Numbered from the stretch's first letter, positions 8,384 through 17,309 are shown. The stretch is 64,000 bases of DNA from Achromobacter spanius (GCF_003994415.1 NZ_CP034689.1:4278001-4342000); one strand, 5' to 3'. The notes: generated from the letters alone by a model not told the origin. Translations and numbers: made by a program.

Positions 8384-8776
8384 ATGCAGCGTTCCACTTA
8401 CGCATTCCTATCCGCCGCCATCCTGACGACGGCGCTGTCCGGTGCTCCCGCGATGGCGCAGAACGCCAGCCAGCCGGCCGCTCAGCCGCAGATGGCCCCC
8501 GCCATCACCCAACCCACCGATCAGCAACTACAGCGCTTCGCTTCGGCATCGCAAAAGGTGTCGGGCGTGGTTGACGAATACCGTCCCAAGGTCGACGCCG
8601 CGAAGACCAACGACGACAAGCAGAAGGTCGTGCAGGAAGCCGACGCGAAGATGGTGCAGTTGGTGCGCGCCGACGGCCTGACGGTTGAAGAATTCAATGG
8701 CATTGGCCAGGCCGTTCAAAAAGATCCGCAGTTGAAGCAGCGGGTCATGAACCTGAGCCAGGGCAAGTCGAAGTAG
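8384..8776 (+). CDS. DUF4168 domain-containing exported protein
   Basis: A 130-residue protein with a clear Sec signal peptide (hydrophobic residues 6-22, cleavage after SGAPAMA-Q). A small helical DUF4168 domain follows: PTDQQLQRFASASQKVSGVV, DAKMVQLVRADGLTVEEFNG and a basic end QRVMNLSQGKSK. The family is periplasmic and of unknown function. GGAGG lies 4-5 bases before the ATG and a strong hairpin terminator follows, so this is a monocistronic unit. Confidence 0.9.
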   Translation: MQRSTYAFLSAAILTTALSGAPAMAQNASQPAAQPQMAPAITQPTDQQLQRFASASQKVSGVVDEYRPKVDAAKTNDDKQKVVQEADAKMVQLVRADGLTVEEFNGIGQAVQKDPQLKQRVMNLSQGKSK

Positions 8777-8818
8777 GACATACAGGCATGACCGGCCGGA
8801 CCGGGGATTGTCCGGCCC

Positions 8819-8851
8819 GCGCCACGCGTTCTTTGAGCGCGTGGCGCTTTT
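8819..8851 (+). terminator. Rho-independent terminator after the DUF4168 gene
   Basis: A perfect 10-bp stem GCGCCACGCG / CGCGTGGCGC with a 9-base loop, followed directly by TTTT. It sits 43 bp after the stop codon. Confidence 0.85.
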
Positions 8852-8968
8852 CATTTGTGCTCTCGGATTTGCGCTTTCCACTCGCGCGCCACGTTTTCCG
8901 CGCCACCGGAAAGCAGTATCCTGGCTGCCGGTTCCGCTATCGACCCCACTTCGAAGGAGCACGGCATC

Positions 8969-9667
8969 TTGACCCCGGATCTCACCCTGTATGACCTGGC
9001 TGGCGCCGACGAGACGCTGCGCTTCAGCCCGCACTGCTGGAAAACGCACATGGCGCTGGCCCACAAGGGGCTGTCGGCCAAGACCGTGCCGTGGCGCTTC
9101 ACTGAGAAAGAAGCTATTGAATTTTCTGGCCAGAAGCTGGTGCCCGTGCTGGTGCACGACGAGCATGTGGTCAATGATTCCTGGCGCATCGCCTGCTATC
9201 TGGAAGACACCTTCCCCGAGCGGCCCTCGCTGTTCAATGGCGAGGGCGGCCGCGCGCTCAGCCTGTTCGCGAACTCCTGGGCCGACACCACCTTGGTGCC
9301 GGTGTTGGCGCGCTTGCTGCTGCCCGCCATCCACGAACTGATCCACGAGAAGGACAAGGATTATTTCCGGGCCTCGCGCGAAAAGCGTTTTGGCAGGCTT
9401 GAAGACTTGCCGGCGGCTTACGCCGAACAGATCGACGCGCTGCGGGCGGCGCTGCTGCCTTTGCGCCACACGCTGGGCAAGCAGCCGTTTTTGTCGGGCG
9501 CCCAGCACGGCTACGCCGACTATGCGGTCTTTGGCATGTTCATGTGGGCGCGCTGCACCAGCTCCTTGGAACTGCTGGCGGAAGACGATCCCGTTCACGC
9601 CTGGCGCGAACGGTTGCTGGACGCCTTTGGCGGCCTGGCGCGCAAGGCGCCGACCGCAGCCTGCTAA
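8969..9667 (+). CDS. Glutathione S-transferase family protein
   Basis: A 232-residue GST-like protein. The thioredoxin-fold half contains RFSPHCWKTHMALAHKGL, the cis-Pro strand KLVPVLVHD and the glutathione gamma-glutamyl site NDSWRIACYLEDTFP. The C-terminal half is all-helical, with FLSGAQHGYADYAVFG resembling the family's DxxxA motif. I start it at a TTG (8969): AAGGAG lies 9 bases upstream, the sequence before it has no homology, and no ATG lies near the domain boundary. The SPHCWK motif offers a possible catalytic Cys. The physiological substrate is unknown. Confidence 0.85.
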   Translation: MTPDLTLYDLAGADETLRFSPHCWKTHMALAHKGLSAKTVPWRFTEKEAIEFSGQKLVPVLVHDEHVVNDSWRIACYLEDTFPERPSLFNGEGGRALSLFANSWADTTLVPVLARLLLPAIHELIHEKDKDYFRASREKRFGRLEDLPAAYAEQIDALRAALLPLRHTLGKQPFLSGAQHGYADYAVFGMFMWARCTSSLELLAEDDPVHAWRERLLDAFGGLARKAPTAAC

Positions 9668-9707
9668 GAGGGGCCACCAAGCGGGCTAGCCAAGAGGGCC
9701 CGCTGAA

Positions 9708-9738
9708 AGGCCGCGCTAAGAGGCCGCGCTAAGAGGCC
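9708..9738 (+). repeat. 13-bp tandem repeat (2.4 copies)
   Basis: Two perfect copies of AGGCCGCGCTAAG (9708-9720, 9721-9733) followed by a partial AGGCC, in the short gap between the convergent GST and ABC permease genes. Probably replication slippage; no terminator-like T-run accompanies it. Confidence 0.7.
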
Positions 9739-9746
9739 CTCGCTGA

Positions 9747-10508
9747 TCAGGTCTTCAGGCGGTAACCCGTCTTGAAGATCCAGCGCACGCCGATCAGGCA
9801 GGCCAGCAGGAACACCAGCGTCATGCCCACGCTGACGCCCAGGCTGACGTCCGACACGCCATAGAATGCCCAGCGAAAGCCGCTGACCAGGTAGACCACC
9901 GGATTGAACAAGGTGGCGGTCTGCCAGAACGGCGGCAGCATCTTGATGGAATAGAAGGTACCGCCCAGGAAGGTCAGCGGCGTGACGATCATCAGTGGAA
10001 TGATCTGCAGCTTTTCAAAGCCGTCGGCCCACACACCGATGATGAAGCCGAACAGGCTGAAGGTCACGGCGGTCAGCACCAGGAAGCCCAGCATCCAGAA
10101 CGGGTGGGCAACCTCGAACGACACGAACAGCCGCGCCGTGGCCAGCATGATCAGCCCCAGGATGATGGACTTGCTGGCGGCCGCCCCCACATAGCCCATG
10201 ACGATCTCAACATACGAGATGGGCGCGGAATGGATCTCATAGATGGTGCCGGAAAACCGTGGCATGTAGATGCCGAACGAGGCGTTGGCAATGCTTTGAG
10301 TCAACAGCGACAGCATGATCATGCCGGGCACGATGAAGGCGCCGTAGCTGACGCCGTCGATCTCGACCATGTGCGAGCCGATGGCCGACCCGAACACCAC
10401 GAAATACAGCGACGTGGAAATGACGGGCGACAACACGCTTTGCATCAGCGTGCGCCAGGCGCGGGCCATTTCAAACAGGTAGATAGCGCGTATGGCGTAG
10501 AAGTTCAT
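9747..10508 (-). CDS. ABC-2 type transporter permease
   Basis: A 253-residue integral membrane protein with six predicted helices, of the ABC-2/NodJ-YadH export class. It has an amphipathic N-terminus (FYAIRAIYLFEMARAWRTL), the conserved FIVPGMIMLSLL segment, and a characteristic LTFLGGTFYSIKMLPPFW loop followed by NPVVYLVSGFRW. Its start overlaps the stop of the ATPase gene by 4 bp (ATGA), so the two form one translationally coupled exporter. Close relatives are YadGH-type transporters of uncertain substrate. Confidence 0.92.
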   Translation of the reverse strand: MNFYAIRAIYLFEMARAWRTLMQSVLSPVISTSLYFVVFGSAIGSHMVEIDGVSYGAFIVPGMIMLSLLTQSIANASFGIYMPRFSGTIYEIHSAPISYVEIVMGYVGAAASKSIILGLIMLATARLFVSFEVAHPFWMLGFLVLTAVTFSLFGFIIGVWADGFEKLQIIPLMIVTPLTFLGGTFYSIKMLPPFWQTATLFNPVVYLVSGFRWAFYGVSDVSLGVSVGMTLVFLLACLIGVRWIFKTGYRLKT

Positions 10509-11428
10509 GATTGACCGTGTACCAGGCTGACGAAGATGTCCTCAAGCGAGCTTTCCGATGAACTCAGGTCGGTGAATTCAATCTGGAGCCGGCTCAGGTC
10601 CTGCAGCAACTGTGAAATTTGCCCGCCGCCCTGGTTGTCATAGGTGTAGACCAGCTTGTAGCCGTCGGCGGACAGGTCCAGTTGATAGGCGTCCAGCGCG
10701 GTGGGAATGCCCGGCAGCGGCGCCTTCAGCGTCAGGCTCAGTTGGCGCTTGCCCAGCTTGGCCATCAGCGCGTTCTTCTCTTCCACCAGGATGATCTCGC
10801 CCTTGCGGATCACCCCGATGCGGTCGGCCATTTCCTGCGCTTCTTCGATGTAGTGCGTGGTCAGGATGATGGTGACGCCGCTTTCGCGCAGCCGCCGCAC
10901 CATTTCCCACATGCCGCGCCGCAATTCCACGTCCACACCCGCGGTGGGCTCGTCCAGGAACAGAATGGCCGGCTCATGCGACAGCGCCTTGGCGATCATC
11001 ACGCGGCGCTTCATGCCGCCCGACAAGGCCATGATGCGGCTGTCCTTCTTGTCCCACAGCGACAAATCGCGCAGCACTTTTTCGATGTAGGCCGGGTTGG
11101 CCGGCTTGCCGAACAGGCCCCGGCTGAATGTGACCGTGTTCCACACGCTTTCGAAGGCGTCGGTGGAAATTTCCTGGGGTACGAGTCCGATCTTGGAACG
11201 CGCGGCGCGAAAGTCCGACACGATGTCATGGCCATCGGCCAGCACCCGGCCGTCGGACGGGTTGACGATGCCACAGATGATGCTGATCAGCGTCGTCTTG
11301 CCCGCGCCGTTCGGCCCGAGCAAGGCGAAGATTTCACCGCGCTGAATGTCCAGGTTGACGCCCTTGAGCGCCTGGAATCCCGAGGCGTATCGCTTGGATA
11401 AACCTTGAATTGAAATAACCGGCTGCAC
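10505..11428 (-). CDS. ABC transporter ATP-binding protein (ABC-2 exporter, YadG-like)
   Basis: An about 307-residue ATPase with Walker A LLGPNGAGKTTLIS, Q-loop LVPQEIS, signature ALSGGMKRRVMIAKAL, Walker B AILFLDEPTAGVD and switch His in TTHYIEEAQEM. After the nucleotide domain a C-terminal region of about 80 residues ends DLSSSESSLEDIFVSLVHG, as in drug/polysaccharide exporter ATPases. The start is uncertain: GTG 11428 (used here) or TTG 11440. Neither is preceded by a well-spaced ribosome site, although GGGGG lies just before the GTG. It pairs with the overlapping permease. Confidence 0.9.
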   Translation of the reverse strand: MQPVISIQGLSKRYASGFQALKGVNLDIQRGEIFALLGPNGAGKTTLISIICGIVNPSDGRVLADGHDIVSDFRAARSKIGLVPQEISTDAFESVWNTVTFSRGLFGKPANPAYIEKVLRDLSLWDKKDSRIMALSGGMKRRVMIAKALSHEPAILFLDEPTAGVDVELRRGMWEMVRRLRESGVTIILTTHYIEEAQEMADRIGVIRKGEIILVEEKNALMAKLGKRQLSLTLKAPLPGIPTALDAYQLDLSADGYKLVYTYDNQGGGQISQLLQDLSRLQIEFTDLSSSESSLEDIFVSLVHGQS

Positions 11429-11523
11429 ACAAGCCCCCAACGTAATCGATAGCCGGGGATTTTACTCGTTACACCAGGACCGCTTGGTCGGCCTGGTGGA
11501 ACGCTGTGTTTGACATCTGGCGC

Positions 11524-12474
11524 TTACCGCCCCCAGCGCAGCACCAGGGGGTCCAGCCGGCGGGCGGTTTCCAGTAGGCCCTGGCGGACCTCGTCGCGCA
11601 TCGGCGGGAACGGATGCCGGGGCGCGTCGCAATCAATCACGCCGCCCGCCTTCATCAAGGCCTTGGCCGTGAGGATGCCGCCCTGGCGGTTTTCATAATT
11701 GATCAGCGGCAGCCAGCGTTCATACAGACGGTACGCCTCGTCGCGCTGCCCTTGGCGATGCGCCTGGATGATGGGGCGGATGCCGTCGGCAAAGCCCCCG
11801 CCCGTCATCGAGCCCGTGGCGCCGGCATCCAGGTCGGGCAGCAGCGTGATGGCCTCTTCGCCATCCCACGGGCCTTCAATGGCCGCCCCGCCCAGCGCAA
11901 TCAGGTCACGCAGCTTCGAGGCCGCGCCCGCGGTCTCGATCTTGAAATACGACACCTGCTCGATCTCGCGCGCCATCTTCGCCAGCAGCGCGGGCGACAG
12001 CGGCGTGCCCGCCACCGGCGCGTCCTGGATCATGATGGGAATATCCACCGCGTCCGACACCTGCTGGAAGAAGGCTTCGATCTGCGCCTCGGGCACCCGG
12101 ATGGTGGCGCCGTGATACGGCGGCATGATCATCAGCATGGCGGCGCCCTGGTCTTGCGCGCGCCGGCTGCGCGCCGCGCAAACGCGCGTGCCGAAGTGCG
12201 TGGTTGTGACGATGACCGGCACGCGGCCGCTGACGTGTTCCAGTATGGTCCGCGTCAGTACCTCGCGCTCGTCGTCCGACAGCACGAACTGCTCCGAGAA
12301 ATTGGCCAGGATGCACAGGCCGTCCACGCCAGAATCAATCATGAAATCCACCGCGCGCTTCTGGCTGGGCAGGTCCAGCTCACCCGATTCGGTGAACGTG
12401 GTGGGCACCACCGGGAAAATGCCGCGATAGCGCGGCGCCTGGGATGTCGGCGTCATGGTTGTGGTCAGGGTCAT
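11524..12474 (-). CDS. Dihydrodipicolinate synthase (DapA)-family aldolase/dehydratase
   Basis: A 316-residue TIM-barrel class I aldolase-type enzyme. The family signature runs FPVVPTTFTESGELDLPSQ, GVDGLCILANFSEQFVLSDD and VTTTHFGT. The Schiff-base lysine is in SYFKIETAGA, and the substrate loop reads GAAIEGPWDGEEA. The second half (LPLINYENRQGGILTAKALM) matches sugar-acid lyases/dehydratases of this superfamily better than true DapA. It is the last gene of a four-gene operon with an enolase-superfamily dehydratase 6 bp upstream, so it probably cleaves or dehydrates the 2-keto-3-deoxy acid that enzyme makes (inference). Confidence 0.85.
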   Translation of the reverse strand: MTLTTTMTPTSQAPRYRGIFPVVPTTFTESGELDLPSQKRAVDFMIDSGVDGLCILANFSEQFVLSDDEREVLTRTILEHVSGRVPVIVTTTHFGTRVCAARSRRAQDQGAAMLMIMPPYHGATIRVPEAQIEAFFQQVSDAVDIPIMIQDAPVAGTPLSPALLAKMAREIEQVSYFKIETAGAASKLRDLIALGGAAIEGPWDGEEAITLLPDLDAGATGSMTGGGFADGIRPIIQAHRQGQRDEAYRLYERWLPLINYENRQGGILTAKALMKAGGVIDCDAPRHPFPPMRDEVRQGLLETARRLDPLVLRWGR

Positions 12475-12480
12475 GGCGGC

Positions 12481-13653
12481 TTACTCGATGATGTTGAAAT
12501 CGTTCAGGTATTCGGTCTTCAGCGTCAGCCCCAGGCCCGGCGTGTTGTCGTCCAGGTCGATAAACCCTTCCTTGGCCACGGGCTCGCCCTCGAAGATGTA
12601 GTAGAACAGCTCGTTGCCGACTTCCACATCAAACATCGGAAAGTACTCGCTCATGGGGGAAGCCAGCGTGCTCATCGTCAGGTGGTAGTTGTGCATCTGG
12701 CCGGCATGCGGAATGACCGGCACGCTGTAGGCTTCGCACAGCGCGTTGATCTTGTGCGCCGCCGTGATGCCGCCCACGCGGTTGGTGTCGTACTGCACCA
12801 CCGACACGGCCTTCCTGTCCAGCAGTTGCTTGAAGCCATACAGCGAAAATTCGTGCTCGCCGCCCGAGATCGGAATCGAGGTCAGTTGGTTCAGCTCGGC
12901 GTAGCCGTCGATGTCATCCGCAATGACGGGCTCTTCGAGCCAGCGCGGCTCAAACTTTTCAAGCTTGGGCAGGATGCGCTTGGCATATTCCAGGTTCCAG
13001 CCCATATAGCATTCCAGCATCAGATCGGTGTCGTAGCCGATGACTTCGCGTATGGCCTCCACCGATTTCAGGTTCTCGACGACGCCCTTCTGAAGATGCG
13101 CGGGCCCATAGCCAAAGCGCATCTTGAACGCGGTAAAGCCCTGGTCCAGATAGGTTTGCGCTTCTTCCTGCATGGCTTTCAGGTCGGTGCGGTACAGCTT
13201 GGAGTAATAGACGGGAATCTTCTCCTTGGTGCGCCCGCCCAGCAGCTTGAAAACGGGCTTGCCCACCGACTTGCCCAGAATGTCCCAGATAGCCAGATCC
13301 ACGCCTGAAATCGCCGCCATCGTCACGCCCTTGCGGCCCCAGGCATGCGTGGCGCGGTACATGCGCTGCCACAGGTATTCGTAGTCCCAGGGGTCTTGCC
13401 CCACCACCAGGGGCGCCAGGTATTGGTCGATGATGGCCTTGGCCACGCGCGGGGCCAGCGCCACATTGCCCAGCCCGACGATGCCGTCGTCGGTTTCCAC
13501 TTCCACCACCGTCCAGCCATGAAAGCGGAACGTGCTCATGGTTTCCTCGCGTGAGTACAGCAGGTCCATGGCGTTGGAGCAGAAGTTGCCTTGCGGCGGC
13601 ACGGTCTTGCCGGTCCATTCAAAGACACGGGCGCGGACGGATTTGATCTTCAT
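12481..13653 (-). CDS. Enolase-superfamily acid-sugar dehydratase (mandelate racemase/MLE family)
   Basis: A 390-residue enolase-superfamily enzyme. It has the N-terminal capping domain (TVVEVETDDGIVGLGNVALA) and a barrel with SGVDLAIWDILGKSVGKPVF. The acid/base lysine region is FKMRFGYGP. The three Mg ligands lie in LMLECYMGWN, RWLEEPV and ISGGEHE, and the general-base His in VIPHAGQMHNYH. The tail DNTPGLGLTL resembles rhamnonate dehydratase-like members (PGFGVEL). The likely reaction is loss of water from an aldonic acid; the sugar cannot be named. The start is MKIKSV, with AGGGA 8 bases upstream. Confidence 0.87.
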   Translation of the reverse strand: MKIKSVRARVFEWTGKTVPPQGNFCSNAMDLLYSREETMSTFRFHGWTVVEVETDDGIVGLGNVALAPRVAKAIIDQYLAPLVVGQDPWDYEYLWQRMYRATHAWGRKGVTMAAISGVDLAIWDILGKSVGKPVFKLLGGRTKEKIPVYYSKLYRTDLKAMQEEAQTYLDQGFTAFKMRFGYGPAHLQKGVVENLKSVEAIREVIGYDTDLMLECYMGWNLEYAKRILPKLEKFEPRWLEEPVIADDIDGYAELNQLTSIPISGGEHEFSLYGFKQLLDRKAVSVVQYDTNRVGGITAAHKINALCEAYSVPVIPHAGQMHNYHLTMSTLASPMSEYFPMFDVEVGNELFYYIFEGEPVAKEGFIDLDDNTPGLGLTLKTEYLNDFNIIE

Positions 13654-13667
13654 GGTGTGGTCCCTGT

Positions 13668-14693
13668 TCAAACAAGAGAGGTTCGGTGCGATGCGCCCAT
13701 GCGGCAGGCAATCAGGAACGCCTGCCAGGTGGCGTCCACATTGGCGCGGCCCTGGCCCGCGATGTCGTAAGCGGTGCCGTGCGCGGGCGTGGTGATGGGA
13801 ATGGGCAGGCCGCCCTGCACCGTCACGCCGCGCGAGAAGCCCAGCAGCTTGATCGCGATCTGCCCCTGGTCGTGATACATGGTGACAATCGCCTGGAACT
13901 CGCCGGCCTGCGCCTTCAGGAAGATCGTGTCGGCGGGAAAGGGCCCGGCAATGGGCAGCCCTTCCTGATTCATCTGCCGCACGGCGGGTTCGATGATGTC
14001 GACCTCTTCGCGCCCGCAGGTGCCGCCGTCGCCGCCGTGCGGGTTGAACGCCGCCACCGCCACGCGCGGCTGGGCGATGCCATTGGCCTGCAATGACCGA
14101 TAGATCAGGCGCGTGGCGGCCTTGATGCCGTCAACGCTAAGCGCGGCGGCGGCGTTCTTGAGCGGAATGTGCGACGACACGCGCGACGTCCACAGATCGC
14201 CCAGCGTATTGAATTCACAGAAGTAGCCCGTCACGCCCAGGTACTGCGCAAAGTGATGCAGCTCGTCGTCGTGCTTCAAGCCGCCCTGCTTCATGGCGAA
14301 TTTGTTCAGGGGCGCAAAACAGATGGCGTCGATATGCCCGTCGCGCGCCGCGTCCATGCAAGCGTCAAGCACTTGCAGCACCGACGCGCCGCCGGGCGCC
14401 TGGGCTTGGCCCACCGTCACCTGCTCGGGCCGGACGGTGTCCATGGCCAGCCAGGCGGGCTGGCGGGTATCGGCGCGGCTCCGCACGGCGGCCATGCTGT
14501 CCACGGTTTGGGTCGGCACCTGCACGCCGGCTACGCGCTGGCCCTCGCGCCAGAGCCAGGCGTCGCCCACCAGCACAATGTTGGCGCGCTCGCACGCTTC
14601 AGGCCGGGCCAACAGGCGGGCGATGAGTTCGGCGCCGATGCCGGCCGGGTCGCCCAGGGTCAGGGCGATGACGGGTTTTTGCTGCGTGTCCAT
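13668..14693 (-). CDS. PdxA-family 4-phosphate dehydrogenase (PdxA2-like)
   Basis: A 341-residue metal- and NAD-dependent dehydrogenase of the PdxA family, with the signature LTLGDPAGIGAELIARLL, metal-ligand histidines in SSHIPLKNA and VTMYHDQGQIAIKL, and AAFNPHGGDGGTCGREE. Genomic context, next to an enolase-superfamily dehydratase, DapA-type lyase and TTT receptor and away from pdxJ (which is at 40.1-40.8 kb), points to a PdxA2-like catabolic role on a four-carbon acid phosphate such as threonate or erythronate 4-phosphate rather than to vitamin B6 synthesis. No DUF1537 kinase lies beside it, which leaves the phosphorylated substrate unexplained. Confidence 0.85.
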   Translation of the reverse strand: MDTQQKPVIALTLGDPAGIGAELIARLLARPEACERANIVLVGDAWLWREGQRVAGVQVPTQTVDSMAAVRSRADTRQPAWLAMDTVRPEQVTVGQAQAPGGASVLQVLDACMDAARDGHIDAICFAPLNKFAMKQGGLKHDDELHHFAQYLGVTGYFCEFNTLGDLWTSRVSSHIPLKNAAAALSVDGIKAATRLIYRSLQANGIAQPRVAVAAFNPHGGDGGTCGREEVDIIEPAVRQMNQEGLPIAGPFPADTIFLKAQAGEFQAIVTMYHDQGQIAIKLLGFSRGVTVQGGLPIPITTPAHGTAYDIAGQGRANVDATWQAFLIACRMGASHRTSLV

Positions 14694-14699
14694 GTCAGG

Positions 14700-15692
14700 T
14701 CATTCCACGGAAATGTTGTTCTTCTTGATGATGTCGGCGTAGCGCTGGTTCTCAGCGGTATGGAACTGCGCGAACTGCGCCTGGCTCATCGGGGTGATGT
14801 CCGCGCCGATCGCCAGCAGCCGGGCCTGCGTTTCAGGCAGGGCCAGAATCTGGTTCACATCGTCATGGATGCGCGTCTGGATGGCGGCGGGCGTGTTGGC
14901 CGGCATGTAGATGCCGTACCAGGCGCTCATCTCCACACCCGACACGCCGGCCTCGGCCATGGTGGGCACATCGGGAAGCTGGGGATTGCGGCGGGCGCTC
15001 AGCACCGCCAGCGCGCGCACCTTGCCGCTCTTGATGTGCGGAATGACGGACGACGCGGTTTCAAACGCAATCTGCACCTGTCCGCCCATCAGGTCGACCA
15101 TGGCGGGGCCACTGCCGCGATACGGGATGTGCGTCATCTGCACGCCGGTTGCGTCCTTGAACAGTTCAGCGGCAATGTGCTGCGTGCTGCCCGAGCCGCT
15201 GCTGGCGAAATTGAACTCGCCGGGACGGCGCTTGATCAGCGCAATCAGCGCCTGGACGGAATCAGCCGGCACCTGGTTATTGACCACCAGAATGTTCGGC
15301 ACCGCCCCCACGAACACCACCGGCGTCAGGTCGCGGTCATTGTCGTAACCCAGCTTGAGCAGATGCGGGGCAATGGCGTGGGCGGTGGATACCCCCATGA
15401 CCATGGTGTGCTTGTCGGCCGACTTCGCCGCCTGGTCCGCCGCCAGCGTGTTGGAAGCGCCCGGCTTGTTCTCCACGACGACGGTCTGGTTGAGCATCGG
15501 CCCCAGGCGGTCGGCCACGGCGCGCGCCATGGCGTCGGTGCCGCCGCCAGGCGCGGAGCCCACCAGCAGGCGCAACGGTTTGTTGGGCCAGTCGGCGTTT
15601 TGCGCCTGGGCGGGCGCCAGGGTTGCGAGGCACAGCGCGGCGGCCGCCAGGGCGAGCACAGCGCGGATGTCGCGGATATCACGAATCTTCAT
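14700..15692 (-). CDS. TTT/Bug-type periplasmic solute-binding receptor
   Basis: A 330-residue Bug-family receptor. The signal peptide is residues 1-29 (hydrophobic AVLALAAAALCLATLAPAQA, cleavage before QNADWP). The conserved ligand loop LLVGSAPGGGTDAMARAVA, VENKPGASNTLAADQAAK and the second-lobe FASSGSGSTQHIAAELF / HIPYRGSGPAMVDLM follow. AAGGAG lies 7 bases before the ATG at 15692. Bug receptors deliver carboxylic acids to TctAB transporters; no tctAB is nearby, as is common for this expanded betaproteobacterial family. It heads the catabolic operon and presumably binds the acid substrate. Confidence 0.9.
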   Translation of the reverse strand: MKIRDIRDIRAVLALAAAALCLATLAPAQAQNADWPNKPLRLLVGSAPGGGTDAMARAVADRLGPMLNQTVVVENKPGASNTLAADQAAKSADKHTMVMGVSTAHAIAPHLLKLGYDNDRDLTPVVFVGAVPNILVVNNQVPADSVQALIALIKRRPGEFNFASSGSGSTQHIAAELFKDATGVQMTHIPYRGSGPAMVDLMGGQVQIAFETASSVIPHIKSGKVRALAVLSARRNPQLPDVPTMAEAGVSGVEMSAWYGIYMPANTPAAIQTRIHDDVNQILALPETQARLLAIGADITPMSQAQFAQFHTAENQRYADIIKKNNISVE

Positions 15693-15748
15693 GGTTTGTC
15701 TCCTTGATGTTTCTTCGCCGCTTACGGCTTTGTTGTGAAGCCATCTTA

Positions 15749-15778
15749 GAAACATCGGCTGTTTCCGTAAAATGAAAC
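15749..15778. promoter_or_regulatory. Candidate LysR operator between receptor operon and lysR
   Basis: Three alternating half-sites, GAAAC (15749-15753), GTTTC (15761-15765) and GAAAC (15774-15778), separated by 7 and 8 bp, lie 35 bp before the lysR start and 57 bp before the receptor gene. The GTTTC-N8-GAAAC pair contains the T-N11-A arrangement expected of LysR boxes. Binding by the adjacent regulator is inferred. Confidence 0.5.
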
Positions 15779-15812
15779 TTTTGCACCAACCGTTCACTAC
15801 AGGCGATCAATC

Positions 15813-16754
15813 ATGGACCGCAATTTGAATGTTCCCGCCCTGCTCTCGCGGCTGCGCATGCGCCAGATCGTGCTGTTGCTGGCCATTGATGAACGCGGCA
15901 CGCTGCGGGCGGCAGCGTCGCAACTGAACATGACCCAATCGGCGGCCAGCAAAATGCTGCACGAACTGGAATTGGCGCTGGGGCAGCCGCTGTTTGAACG
16001 GGTGGGCCGCGGGCTGGCGCTGACACCGGCCGGCGCTTGCGTGATGGGGTATTTCCGGGGCATGCGCGGCACCATGTCGTCGCTGGCGCGCGAGCTCGAT
16101 GAACTTAGGCTGGGCAGCGCCGGCAAGCTGTTCATCGGCAGCATCATGGCGGCGTCGCCGGGGCATTTGACTGATGCCCTGCTGCGCTTGAAGCAGACGT
16201 ATCCGCTGCTTGCCGTGGAGATCGCCACCGGCACCAGCGACCTGCTCATCGCGCAATTGAACGAAGGCAAGCTGGACGTGGTGATCGGGCGCATGCTGAC
16301 CCTGTCGGATCGCAACTACGTGTTCCGGCCAATCGGCGACGAGGCGTTGTCAGTGATCGCGGCGGTGGACCACCCGCTGGCTTCGCCGCAGGCCGTGCAT
16401 AAGCGCCTGGACTTCGAGGCGATGCTGGCGTATCCGTGGATTTTGCAACCCCACGGCAGCCCGATGCGCGAGGTGATAGAACAGGAATTCCGGTCGCATA
16501 ACGTGGCGACGCCGCCAGGGTTGATCGAATCGGCGTCCATTCTGACGACCACCAACCTGGCCATGAAGTCGCACATGCTGGGCGTGATTCCGGAATCGGT
16601 AGCCAGCCGCTACGCGGCGCATGGCTTGTTGGCGATCCTGCCCTACCAGATCCGGCAATCGCTGACCGCCTTCGGCAGCATCGTGTCGCGCGACCGCCCG
16701 TTAAGCGCGGCCGGACAACATTTTGTCGACCTGCTGCACGATATTCAACGATGA
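15813..16754 (+). CDS. LysR-family transcriptional regulator
   Basis: A 313-residue LysR regulator. The N-terminal winged HTH reads LRAAASQLNMTQSAASKMLH followed by ELALGQPLFERVGRGLALTP. A PBP-type effector domain follows (KLFIGSIMAASPGHLTDALL ... LDVVIGRMLTLSDRNYVFRP). It resembles GbpR/CbI-like members that control sugar or carboxylate genes. It is transcribed divergently from the receptor/PdxA/dehydratase/lyase operon across 120 bp that carries candidate LysR half-sites, so it very probably regulates that operon. Confidence 0.92.
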   Translation: MDRNLNVPALLSRLRMRQIVLLLAIDERGTLRAAASQLNMTQSAASKMLHELELALGQPLFERVGRGLALTPAGACVMGYFRGMRGTMSSLARELDELRLGSAGKLFIGSIMAASPGHLTDALLRLKQTYPLLAVEIATGTSDLLIAQLNEGKLDVVIGRMLTLSDRNYVFRPIGDEALSVIAAVDHPLASPQAVHKRLDFEAMLAYPWILQPHGSPMREVIEQEFRSHNVATPPGLIESASILTTTNLAMKSHMLGVIPESVASRYAAHGLLAILPYQIRQSLTAFGSIVSRDRPLSAAGQHFVDLLHDIQR

Positions 16755-16838
16755 TGGGCGCGTTTTAGGCGAAATTTTGCCGCTGCGGGACGTACAATCG
16801 CCGATTGCGCAACGCGCGTGATTTATCCGAGGTCTTCC

Positions 16839-17180
16839 GTGAGTGCATTACCCGCCTGTCCCGCCTGCCAATCCGAATACACCTACGAAGACGGCGGCGT
16901 CTATATCTGCCCGGAGTGCGCGCATGAGTGGTCGGCCCAGGACACCGCCGCTGTCGTCGAAGAAGCGCGCGTCTACCGGGATTCCGCCGGCAACGTGCTT
17001 CAAGACGGCGACACCATCACCGTCATCAAGGACCTGAAGCTCAAGGGTTCCAGCGGCGTGGTGAAGATGGGCACGAAGGTCAAGGGCATCCGCCTGGTCG
17101 ACAGCGACCACGACATCGATTGCAAGATCGACGGCTTTGGTCAGATGAGCCTGAAGTCGGAGTTCGTGAAGAAAATCTGA
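16839..17180 (+). CDS. yjdM: Zinc-ribbon protein YjdM (PhnA family)
   Basis: A 113-residue protein nearly collinear with E. coli YjdM. It starts at a GTG with GAGG about 8 bases upstream. The N-terminal zinc ribbon is CPACQSEYTYED ... YICPECAHEW, and the C-terminal SH3-like domain contains DGDTITVIKDLKLKGSS, GTKVKGIRLVD and the highly conserved DCKIDGFGQMSLKSEFVKK. Once named PhnA, it is not phosphonoacetate hydrolase; its role is unknown. It stands alone between lysR and the cbb3 locus. Confidence 0.93.
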   Translation: MSALPACPACQSEYTYEDGGVYICPECAHEWSAQDTAAVVEEARVYRDSAGNVLQDGDTITVIKDLKLKGSSGVVKMGTKVKGIRLVDSDHDIDCKIDGFGQMSLKSEFVKKI

Positions 17181-17309
17181 CGCCACGTGCGCACCCCGGG
17201 CGGCACTGCGCCGCGCGGGGGGCCGTTCATGACGGCGATTCATAGCGGCCAGCTCAAGGCTGGCGTGTCACGGCTGTCCCATCAAGCCCCCCTCATCAAG
17301 ACCGCCCCA

